Positions 1 to 8,775 of a stretch of DNA of 64,000 bases are shown piece after piece. Location: the NCBI GenBank assembly GCA_030823955.1, contig JAVBYO010000036.1:62001-126000 (forward strand), read 5' to 3'. The notes beneath the pieces are model-generated. The model was not told where the DNA came from. It did not search any database and saw only the letters and a program-made list of their open reading frames with translations. Numbering within the stretch: position 1 is the stretch's first letter; every line of letters begins with the position of its first letter. This DNA is from Gallionellaceae bacterium. Lineage in GTDB: Bacteria; Pseudomonadota; Gammaproteobacteria; Burkholderiales; Gallionellaceae. A program made the position numbers and the translations under genes.

Positions 1-1128
1 GCAATCATAGAAATGCACCAGATGGCATTGGTTCAGGCGGGAAGCTGGCCCAATCCAACTGTCGATCTGCGCACAGACAACCGGATTGGACAGCTTAGCA
101 GTCAGGGCGGAATAGGCCTCTCTCAAGTTGCAATTTCGCAACCGCTGCCGATGCATCGCCTTGCATACCAGCGTGCCGCTGCCGAAACTGGTCTGTTGGC
201 GGCGCAAGCCAATAGCCGAGGACAGTACTTATTGCTGGAGCGCGAGGCAGCTCATGTTTTCCATGCGGTTCAGTTTGCAGTCGCAAAACATCGGTTGTCT
301 CGAGAACGACTGCAACTCGCCAACAGTTTTGCTGCGGGAAAAATAGCGACAACAGAAGATCGTATAAAGCGATATTTGACCCCGCTTGAAATGGGGCGAC
401 TTGCTCTTTTGCAAGAAGAAGCACACCAGGCAGGTATTTTGGCCGAGCGCGACCTTGAGAATGCCCTGATCGCATTCAAGAACTTGCTCGCTCTCACGGG
501 CAAGGATGTCCCAGAGACGATGCCGCAGATACTTCCAGAATATCCGGCAACATGGGCCGTGTTGGCCGACAAACTTAATCTGCATCCCACCTTAGAGGCG
601 GCCCGCCGAGAAATGGAATCTGCAGAAATTGGTATCAAGGTGGCTGAATCAAGGCGCTATGCCGACCCCGTGTTGAAGTTGTTTCATGACCGCGATTTCA
701 ACAATGGTGCAGAGATGAGTGTCACCGGGATTGGCTTGGGGATAGAGCTTCCACTATGGAGCCAGAATCGCAGCTTGGAAGGCCAAGCTAGAGCCGATGC
801 CAATGCGAGCAAGTCACGTTATGAAGTATTGCATCGAGATGCCGAAACACGACTGGAGCAGGCATACGCCCAACAGGTTCGTCTGCACGATCAAACCCGG
901 TTGATGGAAGAACATCTTATCGATCCAGCACGAAAGATGTTCGAGTTAACTCGCCGCAGTTTCGCCGCAGGCGAATCGAACGTGCTGGCATTGGTTGATG
1001 CCAGTTATGCCTATTTTGATACTCGTACTCGCTATTTGGAGCTGCTGCACGAATGTGCTCTAGCCTCAGCGGAAGTGCGATTCGCCGCCGGATTATCCGT
1101 TGTTGACCTGAAGGAGTATCAGCCATGA
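1..1128 (+). CDS. TolC-family outer membrane efflux protein (5' end cut by window edge)
   Basis: The frame is open from the first base, so the true start and signal peptide lie upstream; the first ATG at 13 is internal. The visible ~375 residues carry the TolC/CusC/CzcC look: a PNP motif near residue 20, long alpha-helical stretches rich in Ala, Gln, Glu and Arg, and two related halves. Such proteins form the trimeric outer membrane channel of a tripartite exporter. The stop overlaps the start of the RND pump by ATGA, so the two are translationally coupled. The expected periplasmic adaptor (CzcB/CusB type) is not seen downstream and probably lies upstream of the window. The exact metal is not deducible. 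Confidence 0.85.
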   Translation, partial: AIIEMHQMALVQAGSWPNPTVDLRTDNRIGQLSSQGGIGLSQVAISQPLPMHRLAYQRAAAETGLLAAQANSRGQYLLLEREAAHVFHAVQFAVAKHRLSRERLQLANSFAAGKIATTEDRIKRYLTPLEMGRLALLQEEAHQAGILAERDLENALIAFKNLLALTGKDVPETMPQILPEYPATWAVLADKLNLHPTLEAARREMESAEIGIKVAESRRYADPVLKLFHDRDFNNGAEMSVTGIGLGIELPLWSQNRSLEGQARADANASKSRYEVLHRDAETRLEQAYAQQVRLHDQTRLMEEHLIDPARKMFELTRRSFAAGESNVLALVDASYAYFDTRTRYLELLHECALASAEVRFAAGLSVVDLKEYQP

Positions 1129-4100
1129 TCGCCGCACTTATCCGTTTTGCGCTGATCCAGCGCCTGATGATGTTGATCGTCGCTGTTGCGGTGGTCATCG
1201 GAGGCCTGTGGGCATTCCGCACGCTACCCATCGACGCATTCCCCGACATTTCGCCACCGCAAGTACAGGTGCTCGTCAAGGCACCGGGTCTTGCGCCGAC
1301 CGAGGTTGAGTCGCGCATCGCCTTCCCCATCGAGATGGAGATGCAGGGTATCCCGCGCCTGAAGCTCCTTCGTTCGACTACCAAGTACGCCATATCCAAC
1401 ATTGTCATTGATTTCGAGGACAGTACCGACATCTATTGGGCGCGCCAGCAGGTTTCGGAACGGCTCAACCAGGTACGCGGGGCGCTTCCCCAAGATGCGG
1501 AAGTCGTACTGGCACCGATAGCCACGCCCTTGAGCGACATCTACATGTATCAGGTCAAGGGAGACGGCTATTCGAACAGCGAGCTGCGTACTCTTCAAGA
1601 CTGGGTGATCCGACCACAACTGCGGGCTGTCGATGGAGTGGCGGATGTTAATGCGATGGGCGGCTTCGTGCGTGCTTTCGAGGTTCGCCCCGATCCGTAC
1701 AAACTTTCCGCTCAAGGTTTAACAATCGAAGACCTAGAGCGGGTCATCGCACGCAATAACCGTAACGCAGGAGGCGATCGCGTCAATCGGGGTGACAAGA
1801 TGCTGCTGGTACGCACTGTCGGACAACTCGGGGATGTGGACGACATCAAGCGCATCTCCGTAGCGACCCGTAGCGGCATGCCGGTTCGCATCGGCGATGT
1901 CGCGCAGGTCGTTGAAGGATCGCTGGTACGTTTCGGTGGCGTGACGGCGGACGGCGAAGGCGAGATCGTGACTGGCCTGGTGTTGCTACGCGTCGGTGCC
2001 AACAGCCGCACGGTGGTCGAATCTGTCAAGCAAGAGCTTGCGCGCCTTGCTCCCGCGCTCCCCAAGGGAGTCACCATCGAACCATACTATGATCGCACCG
2101 ATCTCATCAACGCTGCGGTGCTCACAGTGGAGAAGGCGCTCGGCGAGGCGGTGGTACTGGTGATCCTAGTGCTGATCGTGCTGCTCGGCAACCTGCGTGC
2201 GGCGCTCACCGTGGCGCTGATCTTGCCGCTGACAGTGCTGTCCACCTTCATTCTGATGAATCTGTTCGGCATCAGTGCCAACCTGATGTCGCTCGGGGGA
2301 CTCGCGATTGCCATCGGTATCCTAGTGGATGCCGCCGTGGTGGTGGTAGAGAACGTCCACACCCAGCTAGCATATGCCCCCAAGGGGGTGAGTCGCTTGC
2401 ATCTTGTCTATCGCGCCGTAGCCGAGGTGTCCGCTCCGGTACTGTCCGGTATCCTCATCATCGTCATCGTGTTCCTGCCGCTGTTCTCGCTTACCGGGCT
2501 CGAAGGCCGTATGTTCGGGCCGCTGGCGCTGACCATCGTGTTTGCATTATTGGGATCACTACTGCTGTCACTCAGCGTGATTCCAGTGCTGGCGAGTTTT
2601 CTTATGCGCTCCAGCGCGCACAGCGAAGACCGGCTGCTGGCAGCAATCAAGCGCGTGTACCTGCCGACGATGAACTGGGCAATTGAGTATCGAAAATCTG
2701 CCGTATTTGGGGCGATTGTGCTGCTTCTCGTTGCAGCAGCGTTGTTTCCTTTGATTGGAAAGGAATTTATGCCGACGATGGACGAGGGGAAAACGGTGGT
2801 GAATCTGGAAAAATCTTCCGATATTTCACTGGAAGCATCACTGGCACTGGACGCGCCGATCCAGAAAGCGATTCTCGAAATCCCTGAGGTCACCGGCATG
2901 ATCTGCCGAAGCGGGGCCGACGAATTGCGGCTCGATCCGATGGGTTTCTACCAGACCGATTGTTTCTTACAGACCAAACCTCGTGAAGAATGGGGTTACG
3001 ATCTTGAAGCTTTCGAAGGCAAGTTGCGAGAAAAACTGGAGCCATTCGAGGAGTTGGGGGTCGAAGCCGGATTCAGCCAGCCGATCGACATGCGTGTTTC
3101 GGAGATGCTTTCGGGGGTGCGTGCCGATGTAGCCATCAAACTGTTCGGAGACGACTTCGCCACACTTGAAGCGTTGTCGGGCAAGATCGAAGAGATCGTC
3201 AATCGCACCCAAGGCGCAAGCGATGTGTTCAGGGCTCGCCTTTCGGGGCAAGGCTATCTCACGGTCGCTATCAATTCTGAAAGGCTCGCACGTTACGGCC
3301 TCAACAACGAGGATGTGAATGCCGTGGTGGAATCTGCAGTCGGAGGCAAGGTGGTGACAGAGCTCATTGATGGCAGCCGACGCTTCGGTGTGTTGGTGCG
3401 TTATCCAGAAGCCGCGCGTGCCTCGCCTCGGTCGATCAAAGCGCTGCTGATCCGAACTGCGGGCGGTGCGCTGGTTCCCCTCGGTGAGGTCGCCGATGTC
3501 AAGGAAGCGGACGGGCCGGTACTGATTCAACGCGAATCGGCGCGACGGCTGGTCGCTGTGCGTACCAACGTAGAGGGGCGCGATGTCGTGGGTTTTGTCG
3601 AGGAATTGCGGGCAGCCATCGAGCGCGAGGTGAAACTGCCCGAGGGCTATCACATCGACTACGGCGGGCAGTTCGAGAACCAGCAGCGTGCGGCGCAACG
3701 TCTGGGGGTGGTCGTGCCAGTATCCATCGCACTGATCTTTTTCATGTTGTTCTCGACCTTCCGTTCGGTACGCCAGGCCGGACTGATCATCCTTAACATC
3801 CCGTTCGCCCTGATTGGCGGGGTGGTGAGTCTCTACCTCTCCGGGCTTTATCTGTCGGTGCCCGCATCGGTGGGGTTCATCACGCTGTTTGGTGTGGCGG
3901 TACTCAACGGTGTGGTGATGGTGGCGTATATCAATCAGTTGCGCGAGACGGGACGCACGATACTGCAAGCAGTGCGGGAAGGTGCGGAGCGCCGCTTGCG
4001 CCCAGTGCTGATGACGGCGCTTATCGCAAGCCTCGGCCTCATGCCGATGCTGTTGGCTAGCGGCCCCGGCTCTGAATTGCAGCGACCACTGGCCGTGGTG

Positions 4101-4220
4101 GTGATTGGCGGACTAATCACATCCACACTGCTGACACTGGTGCTGCTGCCCGCACTCTATGCCTGGATCGAGACGCGCTTTGAGTCGAACATCAGTAATC
4201 CACAAAGGAGCACCCTATGA
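1125..4220 (+). CDS. Heavy-metal efflux RND permease (CzcA/CusA type, HME family)
   Basis: Inner membrane proton-driven pump of 1031 residues, full length for the HME family, with 12 predicted membrane segments in two blocks (about 12-30 and 340-540; 520-545 and 865-1015) and two large periplasmic loops. The family segment with TDIYWARQQVSERL lies at about 101-114. The transmembrane 4 signature reads AIAIGILVDAAVVVVEN around 394-410, with proton-relay Asp402 and Glu409. AIAIGxxVDAA resembles CusA (Cu/Ag) more than the DFGxxxDGA of CzcA, yet the porter segment DPMGFYQTD...KPREEW recalls CzcA, so substrate is open. It overlaps the upstream TolC-like gene and the downstream DUF3240 gene by 4 bp each, forming one tight operon. 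Confidence 0.92.
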   Translation: MIAALIRFALIQRLMMLIVAVAVVIGGLWAFRTLPIDAFPDISPPQVQVLVKAPGLAPTEVESRIAFPIEMEMQGIPRLKLLRSTTKYAISNIVIDFEDSTDIYWARQQVSERLNQVRGALPQDAEVVLAPIATPLSDIYMYQVKGDGYSNSELRTLQDWVIRPQLRAVDGVADVNAMGGFVRAFEVRPDPYKLSAQGLTIEDLERVIARNNRNAGGDRVNRGDKMLLVRTVGQLGDVDDIKRISVATRSGMPVRIGDVAQVVEGSLVRFGGVTADGEGEIVTGLVLLRVGANSRTVVESVKQELARLAPALPKGVTIEPYYDRTDLINAAVLTVEKALGEAVVLVILVLIVLLGNLRAALTVALILPLTVLSTFILMNLFGISANLMSLGGLAIAIGILVDAAVVVVENVHTQLAYAPKGVSRLHLVYRAVAEVSAPVLSGILIIVIVFLPLFSLTGLEGRMFGPLALTIVFALLGSLLLSLSVIPVLASFLMRSSAHSEDRLLAAIKRVYLPTMNWAIEYRKSAVFGAIVLLLVAAALFPLIGKEFMPTMDEGKTVVNLEKSSDISLEASLALDAPIQKAILEIPEVTGMICRSGADELRLDPMGFYQTDCFLQTKPREEWGYDLEAFEGKLREKLEPFEELGVEAGFSQPIDMRVSEMLSGVRADVAIKLFGDDFATLEALSGKIEEIVNRTQGASDVFRARLSGQGYLTVAINSERLARYGLNNEDVNAVVESAVGGKVVTELIDGSRRFGVLVRYPEAARASPRSIKALLIRTAGGALVPLGEVADVKEADGPVLIQRESARRLVAVRTNVEGRDVVGFVEELRAAIEREVKLPEGYHIDYGGQFENQQRAAQRLGVVVPVSIALIFFMLFSTFRSVRQAGLIILNIPFALIGGVVSLYLSGLYLSVPASVGFITLFGVAVLNGVVMVAYINQLRETGRTILQAVREGAERRLRPVLMTALIASLGLMPMLLASGPGSELQRPLAVVVIGGLITSTLLTLVLLPALYAWIETRFESNISNPQRSTL

Positions 4221-4525
4221 AGAATCTTACGTTGATTGTACATGCAGATATTCAACGGGCTCTGGCGGATACGCTGCACAGTCTTGAACAGGTTAGCGGA
4301 TTTACTTTCATGCAGGTCGAGGGTCACAGCCCGCAGGATGAATATGATCCGGCACTTTCTGCACGTGACCGCGTAATCGGCTACACGCCCCATGTGCGTG
4401 TGGATGTTCTGCTCAAGGACGAGGATGTGAATGTTGTTTTGCAGGCGTTACGCAATGCCGACTGTGGTCTGGTTGGTCGCGGTATTTTTCAGGTGACAGC
4501 AGTTGAGATGCAGGGGGCGTTATGA
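4217..4525 (+). CDS. DUF3240 family PII-like protein
   Basis: 102-residue soluble protein. Its start overlaps the pump stop (ATGA) and is preceded by AAAGGAG at 4204-4210. The pattern MKNLTLIVHADIQRALADTL, then a central loop and a final strand ending near GRGIFQVTAVEMQGAL, matches the DUF3240 family, a PII/CutA-like ferredoxin fold that commonly follows heavy-metal RND pumps. A role in sensing metal or nucleotide and tuning the pump is inference from context. The family assignment is from pattern recognition and gene position. Confidence 0.75.
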   Translation: MKNLTLIVHADIQRALADTLHSLEQVSGFTFMQVEGHSPQDEYDPALSARDRVIGYTPHVRVDVLLKDEDVNVVLQALRNADCGLVGRGIFQVTAVEMQGAL

Positions 4526-4638
4526 CGCGGATGAACTTGCCGCACGGGGAAATTACCAGTCGTGTTGCTTTTCGGGCTATTGATACGGTTCGAATTATTA
4601 CAACTGGCGGATTCAAATTTGAAGTCGCGATTTATTGA
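4522..4638 (+). CDS. Possible 38-residue protein coupled to DUF3240
   Basis: Short ORF whose ATG overlaps the DUF3240 stop (ATGA), the third 4-bp overlap in a row in this operon. It ends with TGA at 4636-4638, just before the ribosome binding site of the lipoprotein gene. The product (MTRMNLPHGEITSRVAF...) has no recognisable motif, membrane segment or Cys/His cluster. The coupling argues for translation; the length and lack of similarity argue against. It may only be a random continuation. Confidence 0.3.
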   Translation: MTRMNLPHGEITSRVAFRAIDTVRIITTGGFKFEVAIY

Positions 4639-4652
4639 TGAAAGGAAATGCC

Positions 4653-5078
4653 ATGAAAAAATCTTACTTGAGCATACTGGCAGTTTTGATGATTACAGGT
4701 TGTGCCAGCCCAACCCACATGTTGAATAAAGAAGGTAGCACACCGTTTGTTGGTGGTGAATTGGTGCATGATCGCGGGGTTGATAATCTTTTGGTACTGG
4801 AAGCTCCAGATCGCCGCTATGAGGCTCGTGGCTTTGCCGTTGAGCGCCATACCCATATGGCGGAACTGCGCAAGCGCTACTATGGGGTCAATCAGAAACA
4901 CTGGCAGCGGATTATGTCCGGTCTCGACAACGATCATGTAACCTATACTGCTGAGACAGTTGTTAAATCCGCAGACGGACAGGAAATCTCGTGCCGTTTG
5001 ATGTGGAGGGCGGGAGGAAGTCCAGCGGGTTTATGCACGGATCAGTCCGGTACGATACTCCAAGTACGTTTTGAGTAA
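4653..5078 (+). CDS. Small outer membrane lipoprotein of unknown function
   Basis: 141-residue product starting MKKSYLSILAVLMITGCASP: a basic n-region, hydrophobic core and lipobox ITGC, so the mature protein should begin with lipidated Cys17. The start at 4653 is chosen because AAAGGAAA (4641-4648) sits at proper distance and the signal begins there; in-frame starts at 4635 and 4638 would add residues before the signal. The mature part is polar and resembles no family I can name. It follows the metal-efflux genes on the same strand without a visible terminator, so it is probably cotranscribed. Function unknown. Confidence 0.65.
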   Translation: MKKSYLSILAVLMITGCASPTHMLNKEGSTPFVGGELVHDRGVDNLLVLEAPDRRYEARGFAVERHTHMAELRKRYYGVNQKHWQRIMSGLDNDHVTYTAETVVKSADGQEISCRLMWRAGGSPAGLCTDQSGTILQVRFE

Positions 5079-5097
5079 TCCTCAATGAGCCTGTAAT

Positions 5098-5126
5098 TTG
5101 AGCAACACGAGTAAACTTTCGATAAT
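5098..5126 (+). promoter_or_regulatory. Predicted sigma70 promoter of the OprB-like porin gene
   Basis: TTGAGC at 5098-5103 and GATAAT at 5121-5126 are separated by 17 bp, about 40 bp upstream of the porin start, whose ribosome binding site AAGGAGG lies at 5156-5162. The spacing and -10 hexamer are good, so the porin probably has its own promoter. Confidence 0.5.
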
Positions 5127-5167
5127 CTAACGGGATTTATCGAAGCGTTGAATTTAAGGAGGATGAG

Positions 5168-6427
5168 ATGATTGCATCGCGCTATATTTTTGCTTTTTCT
5201 TTGGCTGTTAGTTGTATGGGTTCTGTCGCGGCAGAAGACGACAAAGAAGAGAAAGGGCCAGATTGGAATGTGGAGACACTGACCGGAGATTGGAGCGGAA
5301 CGCGTTCGAGTTTGTATGAGAAGGGGGTTGAATTTGGGTTTACTCATAAGAGCGATGTTCTGTCTAACCTGTCTGGTGGAATCAAGCGTGGCACAGTTTG
5401 GATGGGCAACACCGAAGCCAGGGTCAAATTGAATCTGGAAAAATTGCTGGGATGGGATGTTACCTCTGCCTATATTCAATATCACAGCCAGCTCGGCGAC
5501 AAATTTAACCGTGATTACGTTGATAGCTTCGTCATTGTGGACAATATTGAATCTAATAATACCGACAAGCTTTTTCAGGCATGGATTCAGAAGGGCTTTA
5601 TCGACGATAAGCTATCTGTTCTGTTTGGACTGTACGCAATAGATTCGGAATTTTACGTCAACGACACATCTAGCGTGTTTACCCAGACCCCTTATGGTAT
5701 GGCGAATGATTTGGGGCAGTCAGGTGTGAATGCCCCGCCTATTTTTCCGACAGGAGCATTGGCGTTACGGTTGAAATACACAACGCCCGGTAAGAATTTT
5801 TATGCGCAATATGCGCTGACCGACGGTGTACCTGGAGATCCCAACAATCCGAACGGCACGCATATCCAGTTAAACAAGGAAGATGGGACGCTTTCCATTG
5901 TGGAGCTTGGATTCACACCACAATCCGATCAGCAGAATAAAAGCGAATATTTCAATAAAACGGCTATCGGCTATTGGAGCTATTCCACGCGTTTTAGCGA
6001 CCTTGATTCTCTCAATCCCGAGCTTCATCCTAGCCAAGGAGCCTATTTCCTGGCGGAGCGCACCCTGATGAACGAAAAGGATCATCCAGAACAGGGTTTG
6101 GCGGGCTTTGTGCGCTACGGTGTAGCCAGCAAAGATATTCACCAGTCGGACTGGACGGGAAGTCTAGGATTGCGCTACCACGGACTGATTGATGGGCGTG
6201 ACGACGATATCTCGGCCATAGGCGTTACCGTTAGTCATGCTAGCGACACATATCAACGCCTCAATAATAGCCTGAGCAGTGAAACGAGCGTGGAAGCAAC
6301 CTACCGTATGCAAGTAAATCCTTGGTTTGCGTTGCAACCTACAATACAGTACGTCCTCCACCCAAATATGAATCCTGCGATACAGGATTCGTGGATCGCA
6401 GGTGCGCGCGTGGAAATCAATTTCTAA
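5168..6427 (+). CDS. OprB-family carbohydrate-selective porin
   Basis: 419-residue outer membrane protein. A signal peptide (MIASRYIFAFSLAVSCMGSVAA) is followed by a mature start EDDKEEKG. Family marks are LTGDWSGTRSSLYEKGVEF near residue 38, the SGG segment about 30 residues later, a central FGLYAIDSEFYVN stretch, and a C-terminus ending in alternating strands with final Phe (VEINF), a typical beta-barrel insertion signal. OprB proteins form channels for sugars and other small solutes. It has its own promoter and follows a metal-efflux operon; whether it serves that system is unknown. The assignment to the family is firm, the substrate is not. Confidence 0.85.
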   Translation: MIASRYIFAFSLAVSCMGSVAAEDDKEEKGPDWNVETLTGDWSGTRSSLYEKGVEFGFTHKSDVLSNLSGGIKRGTVWMGNTEARVKLNLEKLLGWDVTSAYIQYHSQLGDKFNRDYVDSFVIVDNIESNNTDKLFQAWIQKGFIDDKLSVLFGLYAIDSEFYVNDTSSVFTQTPYGMANDLGQSGVNAPPIFPTGALALRLKYTTPGKNFYAQYALTDGVPGDPNNPNGTHIQLNKEDGTLSIVELGFTPQSDQQNKSEYFNKTAIGYWSYSTRFSDLDSLNPELHPSQGAYFLAERTLMNEKDHPEQGLAGFVRYGVASKDIHQSDWTGSLGLRYHGLIDGRDDDISAIGVTVSHASDTYQRLNNSLSSETSVEATYRMQVNPWFALQPTIQYVLHPNMNPAIQDSWIAGARVEINF

Positions 6428-6716
6428 GGAGCGTGGGCGAGATCAGATGAGAGTTACCAGCTTTTTCTGGACGGGGATAGCATCATATCCAACAACCTGG
6501 TACGTCCCAATTTTTATGTATCCAGTTATGTAGCTAAATGAAACAATCCGTACATAACTTGTTGCTCCTTGTAGCTCCTTAATATACAGCGCTGGTGTGG
6601 TAAGGTGCTGATTATATATGTCGTGCGTTTGCCGAGCGCTCCCCGACGGTTTTACCTGTGAATCCATGCGGCGCAATGCACGTTGTTTATTGCGCCCTAC
6701 GCCCGCTTTCGTTTGC
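6428..6716. other. Intergenic region, no supported gene
   Basis: The 289 bp between the porin and the next gene contain no convincing coding frame. The notable structure is an inverted repeat, GGCGCAAT at 6670-6677 and ATTGCGCC at 6689-6696, separated by 11 bases. Confidence 0.5.
6670..6696. repeat. Perfect 8-bp inverted repeat of REP style
   Basis: GGCGCAAT and ATTGCGCC flank an 11-base loop. No T-tract follows, so it is not a standard terminator. The GGCGCAAT...ATTGCGCC form is of a kind scattered through many proteobacterial genomes. No second copy was noticed in this window. Confidence 0.4.
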
Positions 6717-7001
6717 TTATATCCACCGAAAAAGAATGCCGTAAAAATATCCCGTTAATGCCATAGCAGCCATAGCTGTGTAAAAGTAGAAATGAAGTGG
6801 TGTGTGCTGGCGGCTTAATACCCAGACGTATTTGTGGTACATAATCGCAGCTACAATTAATGCCCATGTAGCATTAAATAAGGATGCATTACTATTGCCT
6901 CGAACAAAATCAGACATCCACCAAAGCCCAATAAACACAGAGGCCCCCAAGAAGCCTATCAATTCCACAAGAAGTAAAACTATACCTATAATAATTCGCA
7001 T
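6717..7001 (-). CDS. Hypothetical small membrane protein
   Basis: 94-residue product, MRIIIGIVLLLVELIGFLGASVF at the start, with three probable membrane helices (about 2-28, 43-60 and 70-90) and a short positively charged loop. It lies on the minus strand between convergent porin and fumarase genes, 71 bp downstream of the fumarase stop. No clear ribosome binding site precedes the ATG. The strongly hydrophobic composition supports coding. No family is recognised. Confidence 0.5.
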   Translation of the reverse strand: MRIIIGIVLLLVELIGFLGASVFIGLWWMSDFVRGNSNASLFNATWALIVAAIMYHKYVWVLSRQHTPLHFYFYTAMAAMALTGYFYGILFRWI

Positions 7002-7072
7002 AATAATAGGGGACGGGCTACGGTTTTAGGAATCAGAATCAATAGAGTCAGTCTCGATTGATTGAGCTGACT

Positions 7073-8593
7073 TTAAACCACCTTCACCGGTATCCCTGCA
7101 ATCCTCCCCTGCCACACCTTCGGCCCGATCTCATGCACCGACCTGCCCTGTGTATCCACCGCCACGGTCACCGGCATGTCCTGCACCTCGAACTCATAGA
7201 TGGCTTCCATACCCAGATCGGCGAAGGCCACTACACGCGATTTCTTGATCGCTTTAGCAACCAGATAGGCCGCGCCGCCCACTGCGATGAGGTACACCGC
7301 ACCGTGTTTTTTGATGGCGTCGATGCCGGTTTTGCCGCGCTCGGATTTGCCTATCATGCCGATCAGCCCGGTTTCGGCCAGCATGGTCTCAGTGAATTTG
7401 TCCATGCGTGTCGCCGTGGTGGGCCCGGCGGGGCCGACCACTTCGTCGCGCACCGGGTCTACCGGGCCGACGTAGTAGATGAAGCGACCATTGAAATCCA
7501 CCGGTAGTTTTTCGCCCTTCGCCAGCATGTCCACCATGCGTTTGTGCGCCGCATCCCGCCCGGTCAGCAGCTTGCCGGAGAGCAGCAGCGTCTCGCCCGG
7601 TTGCCATTGCGCGATGTCGTCGCGTGTGACTTTGTCGAGATCCACGCGCCGCGCATCCGCTGCCGGGTGCCAATGCACATCGGGATAGTCCGCCATCTTG
7701 GGCGGCGTGAATGCCGCCACCCCGCTGCCGTCGAGCTCGAAATGCACGTGCCGCGTCGCCGCGCAGTTGGGGATGATGGCGACAGGCTTGGAGGCCGCAT
7801 GGGTCGGATAGTCCAGAATCTTGACATCCAGTACAGTGGTCAAGCCGCCCAATCCCTGCGCGCCGATACCGAGTGCATTCACTTTGTCGAATATCTCGAT
7901 GCGCAACTCCTCGATGCGATTCTTGGCCCCGCGCGCTTTGAGGGCGGCCATGTCGATGTGTTCCATCAACGCCTCTTTCGCCAGCAGCACCGCCTTCTCC
8001 GCCGTGCCGCCGATACCGATACCCAACATACCCGGCGGACACCACCCCGCCCCCATGCCCGGCAACTGGCTCACCACCCACTCCACCACATCGTCGCCGG
8101 GGTTGAGCATGGCAAAACGCGCCTTGTTCTCCGAACCGCCGCCTTTCGCGGCGATACGCACCTCCACTGTGTCACCCGGCACGATATCGAAATGCACCAC
8201 GGCCGGCGTGTTGTCGCCCGTGTTCTTACGTTTACCCGCCGGATCGTTCACGATGGATGCGCGCAACACGTTGTCCGGCAGCAGGTAGGCTTTGCGCACA
8301 CCGGCATTCACCATCTCGGTGATACTCATCGAAGCATCCGCCCAGCACACCCCCATCCCCACCCGCACAAAAGCCACCACGATGCCGGTGTCCTGGCAGA
8401 TCGGGCGTTTGCCCAGCGCGCACATGCGCGAATTGGTCAGTATCTGCGCCATCGCATCCTTGGCCGCAGGCGATTCCTCGCGCGCATAAGCCTCGGCCAG
8501 CGCGTGAACGTAATCCTCGGGATGATAGTAGGAGATGAATTGCAACGCGTCGGCGACGCTGTCGATGAAGTCTTGCTGGCGGAGGATAGTCAT
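7073..8593 (-). CDS. fumA: Class I fumarate hydratase (iron-sulfur, single chain)
   Basis: Catalyses reversible hydration of fumarate to malate in the TCA cycle. The 506-residue protein has the two-domain class I layout. Three [4Fe-4S] cysteines are at 66 (PICQDTG), 185 (GWCPPGM) and 277 (IPNCAATRH); their spacing (119 and 92) closely follows E. coli FumA. The start MTILRQQDF at 8593 is chosen over an in-frame ATG 18 bp upstream because this is where homologues usually begin. The gene stands alone, away from the sdh-gltA-suc operon at 36-45 kb, and diverges from mltD. The oxygen-labile cluster enzyme suits a microaerobic or anaerobic life style (inference). Confidence 0.93.
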   Translation of the reverse strand: MTILRQQDFIDSVADALQFISYYHPEDYVHALAEAYAREESPAAKDAMAQILTNSRMCALGKRPICQDTGIVVAFVRVGMGVCWADASMSITEMVNAGVRKAYLLPDNVLRASIVNDPAGKRKNTGDNTPAVVHFDIVPGDTVEVRIAAKGGGSENKARFAMLNPGDDVVEWVVSQLPGMGAGWCPPGMLGIGIGGTAEKAVLLAKEALMEHIDMAALKARGAKNRIEELRIEIFDKVNALGIGAQGLGGLTTVLDVKILDYPTHAASKPVAIIPNCAATRHVHFELDGSGVAAFTPPKMADYPDVHWHPAADARRVDLDKVTRDDIAQWQPGETLLLSGKLLTGRDAAHKRMVDMLAKGEKLPVDFNGRFIYYVGPVDPVRDEVVGPAGPTTATRMDKFTETMLAETGLIGMIGKSERGKTGIDAIKKHGAVYLIAVGGAAYLVAKAIKKSRVVAFADLGMEAIYEFEVQDMPVTVAVDTQGRSVHEIGPKVWQGRIAGIPVKVV

Positions 8594-8717
8594 GGACTTT
8601 TCGTGGCGCATGGATTGCGGGGGATTATGGGAGTCGGGGCAAACCTAGTCAATCGAGAAAGCGGCTCTCCGCCGCTTCATCCTCCTGCATATTTACAACG
8701 ATTCAGGCAGTTATTCA

Positions 8718-8747
8718 TTGACGCTGCGCCCCGCCCTCGGCTACCAT
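8718..8747 (+). promoter_or_regulatory. Candidate sigma70 promoter upstream of mltD
   Basis: TTGACG at 8718-8723 and TACCAT at 8742-8747 are spaced by 18 bp, ending about 28 bp before the GTG start of mltD. The -35 box is good and the -10 box weak. Confidence 0.35.
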
Positions 8748-8775
8748 CGCGGCACTTTTTTCGGGGGTCTCGCCG

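Noticed and set aside
6443-6676. 77-codon frame on the minus strand after the porin gene
   Set aside because: No ribosome site, no motif, atypical composition; runs through the REP-like repeat.
8660-8678. Hairpin AAGCGGC...GCCGCTT between fumarase and mltD
   Set aside because: No T-tract on either side and it lies upstream of both divergent genes, so it is not a terminator; no role can be argued.
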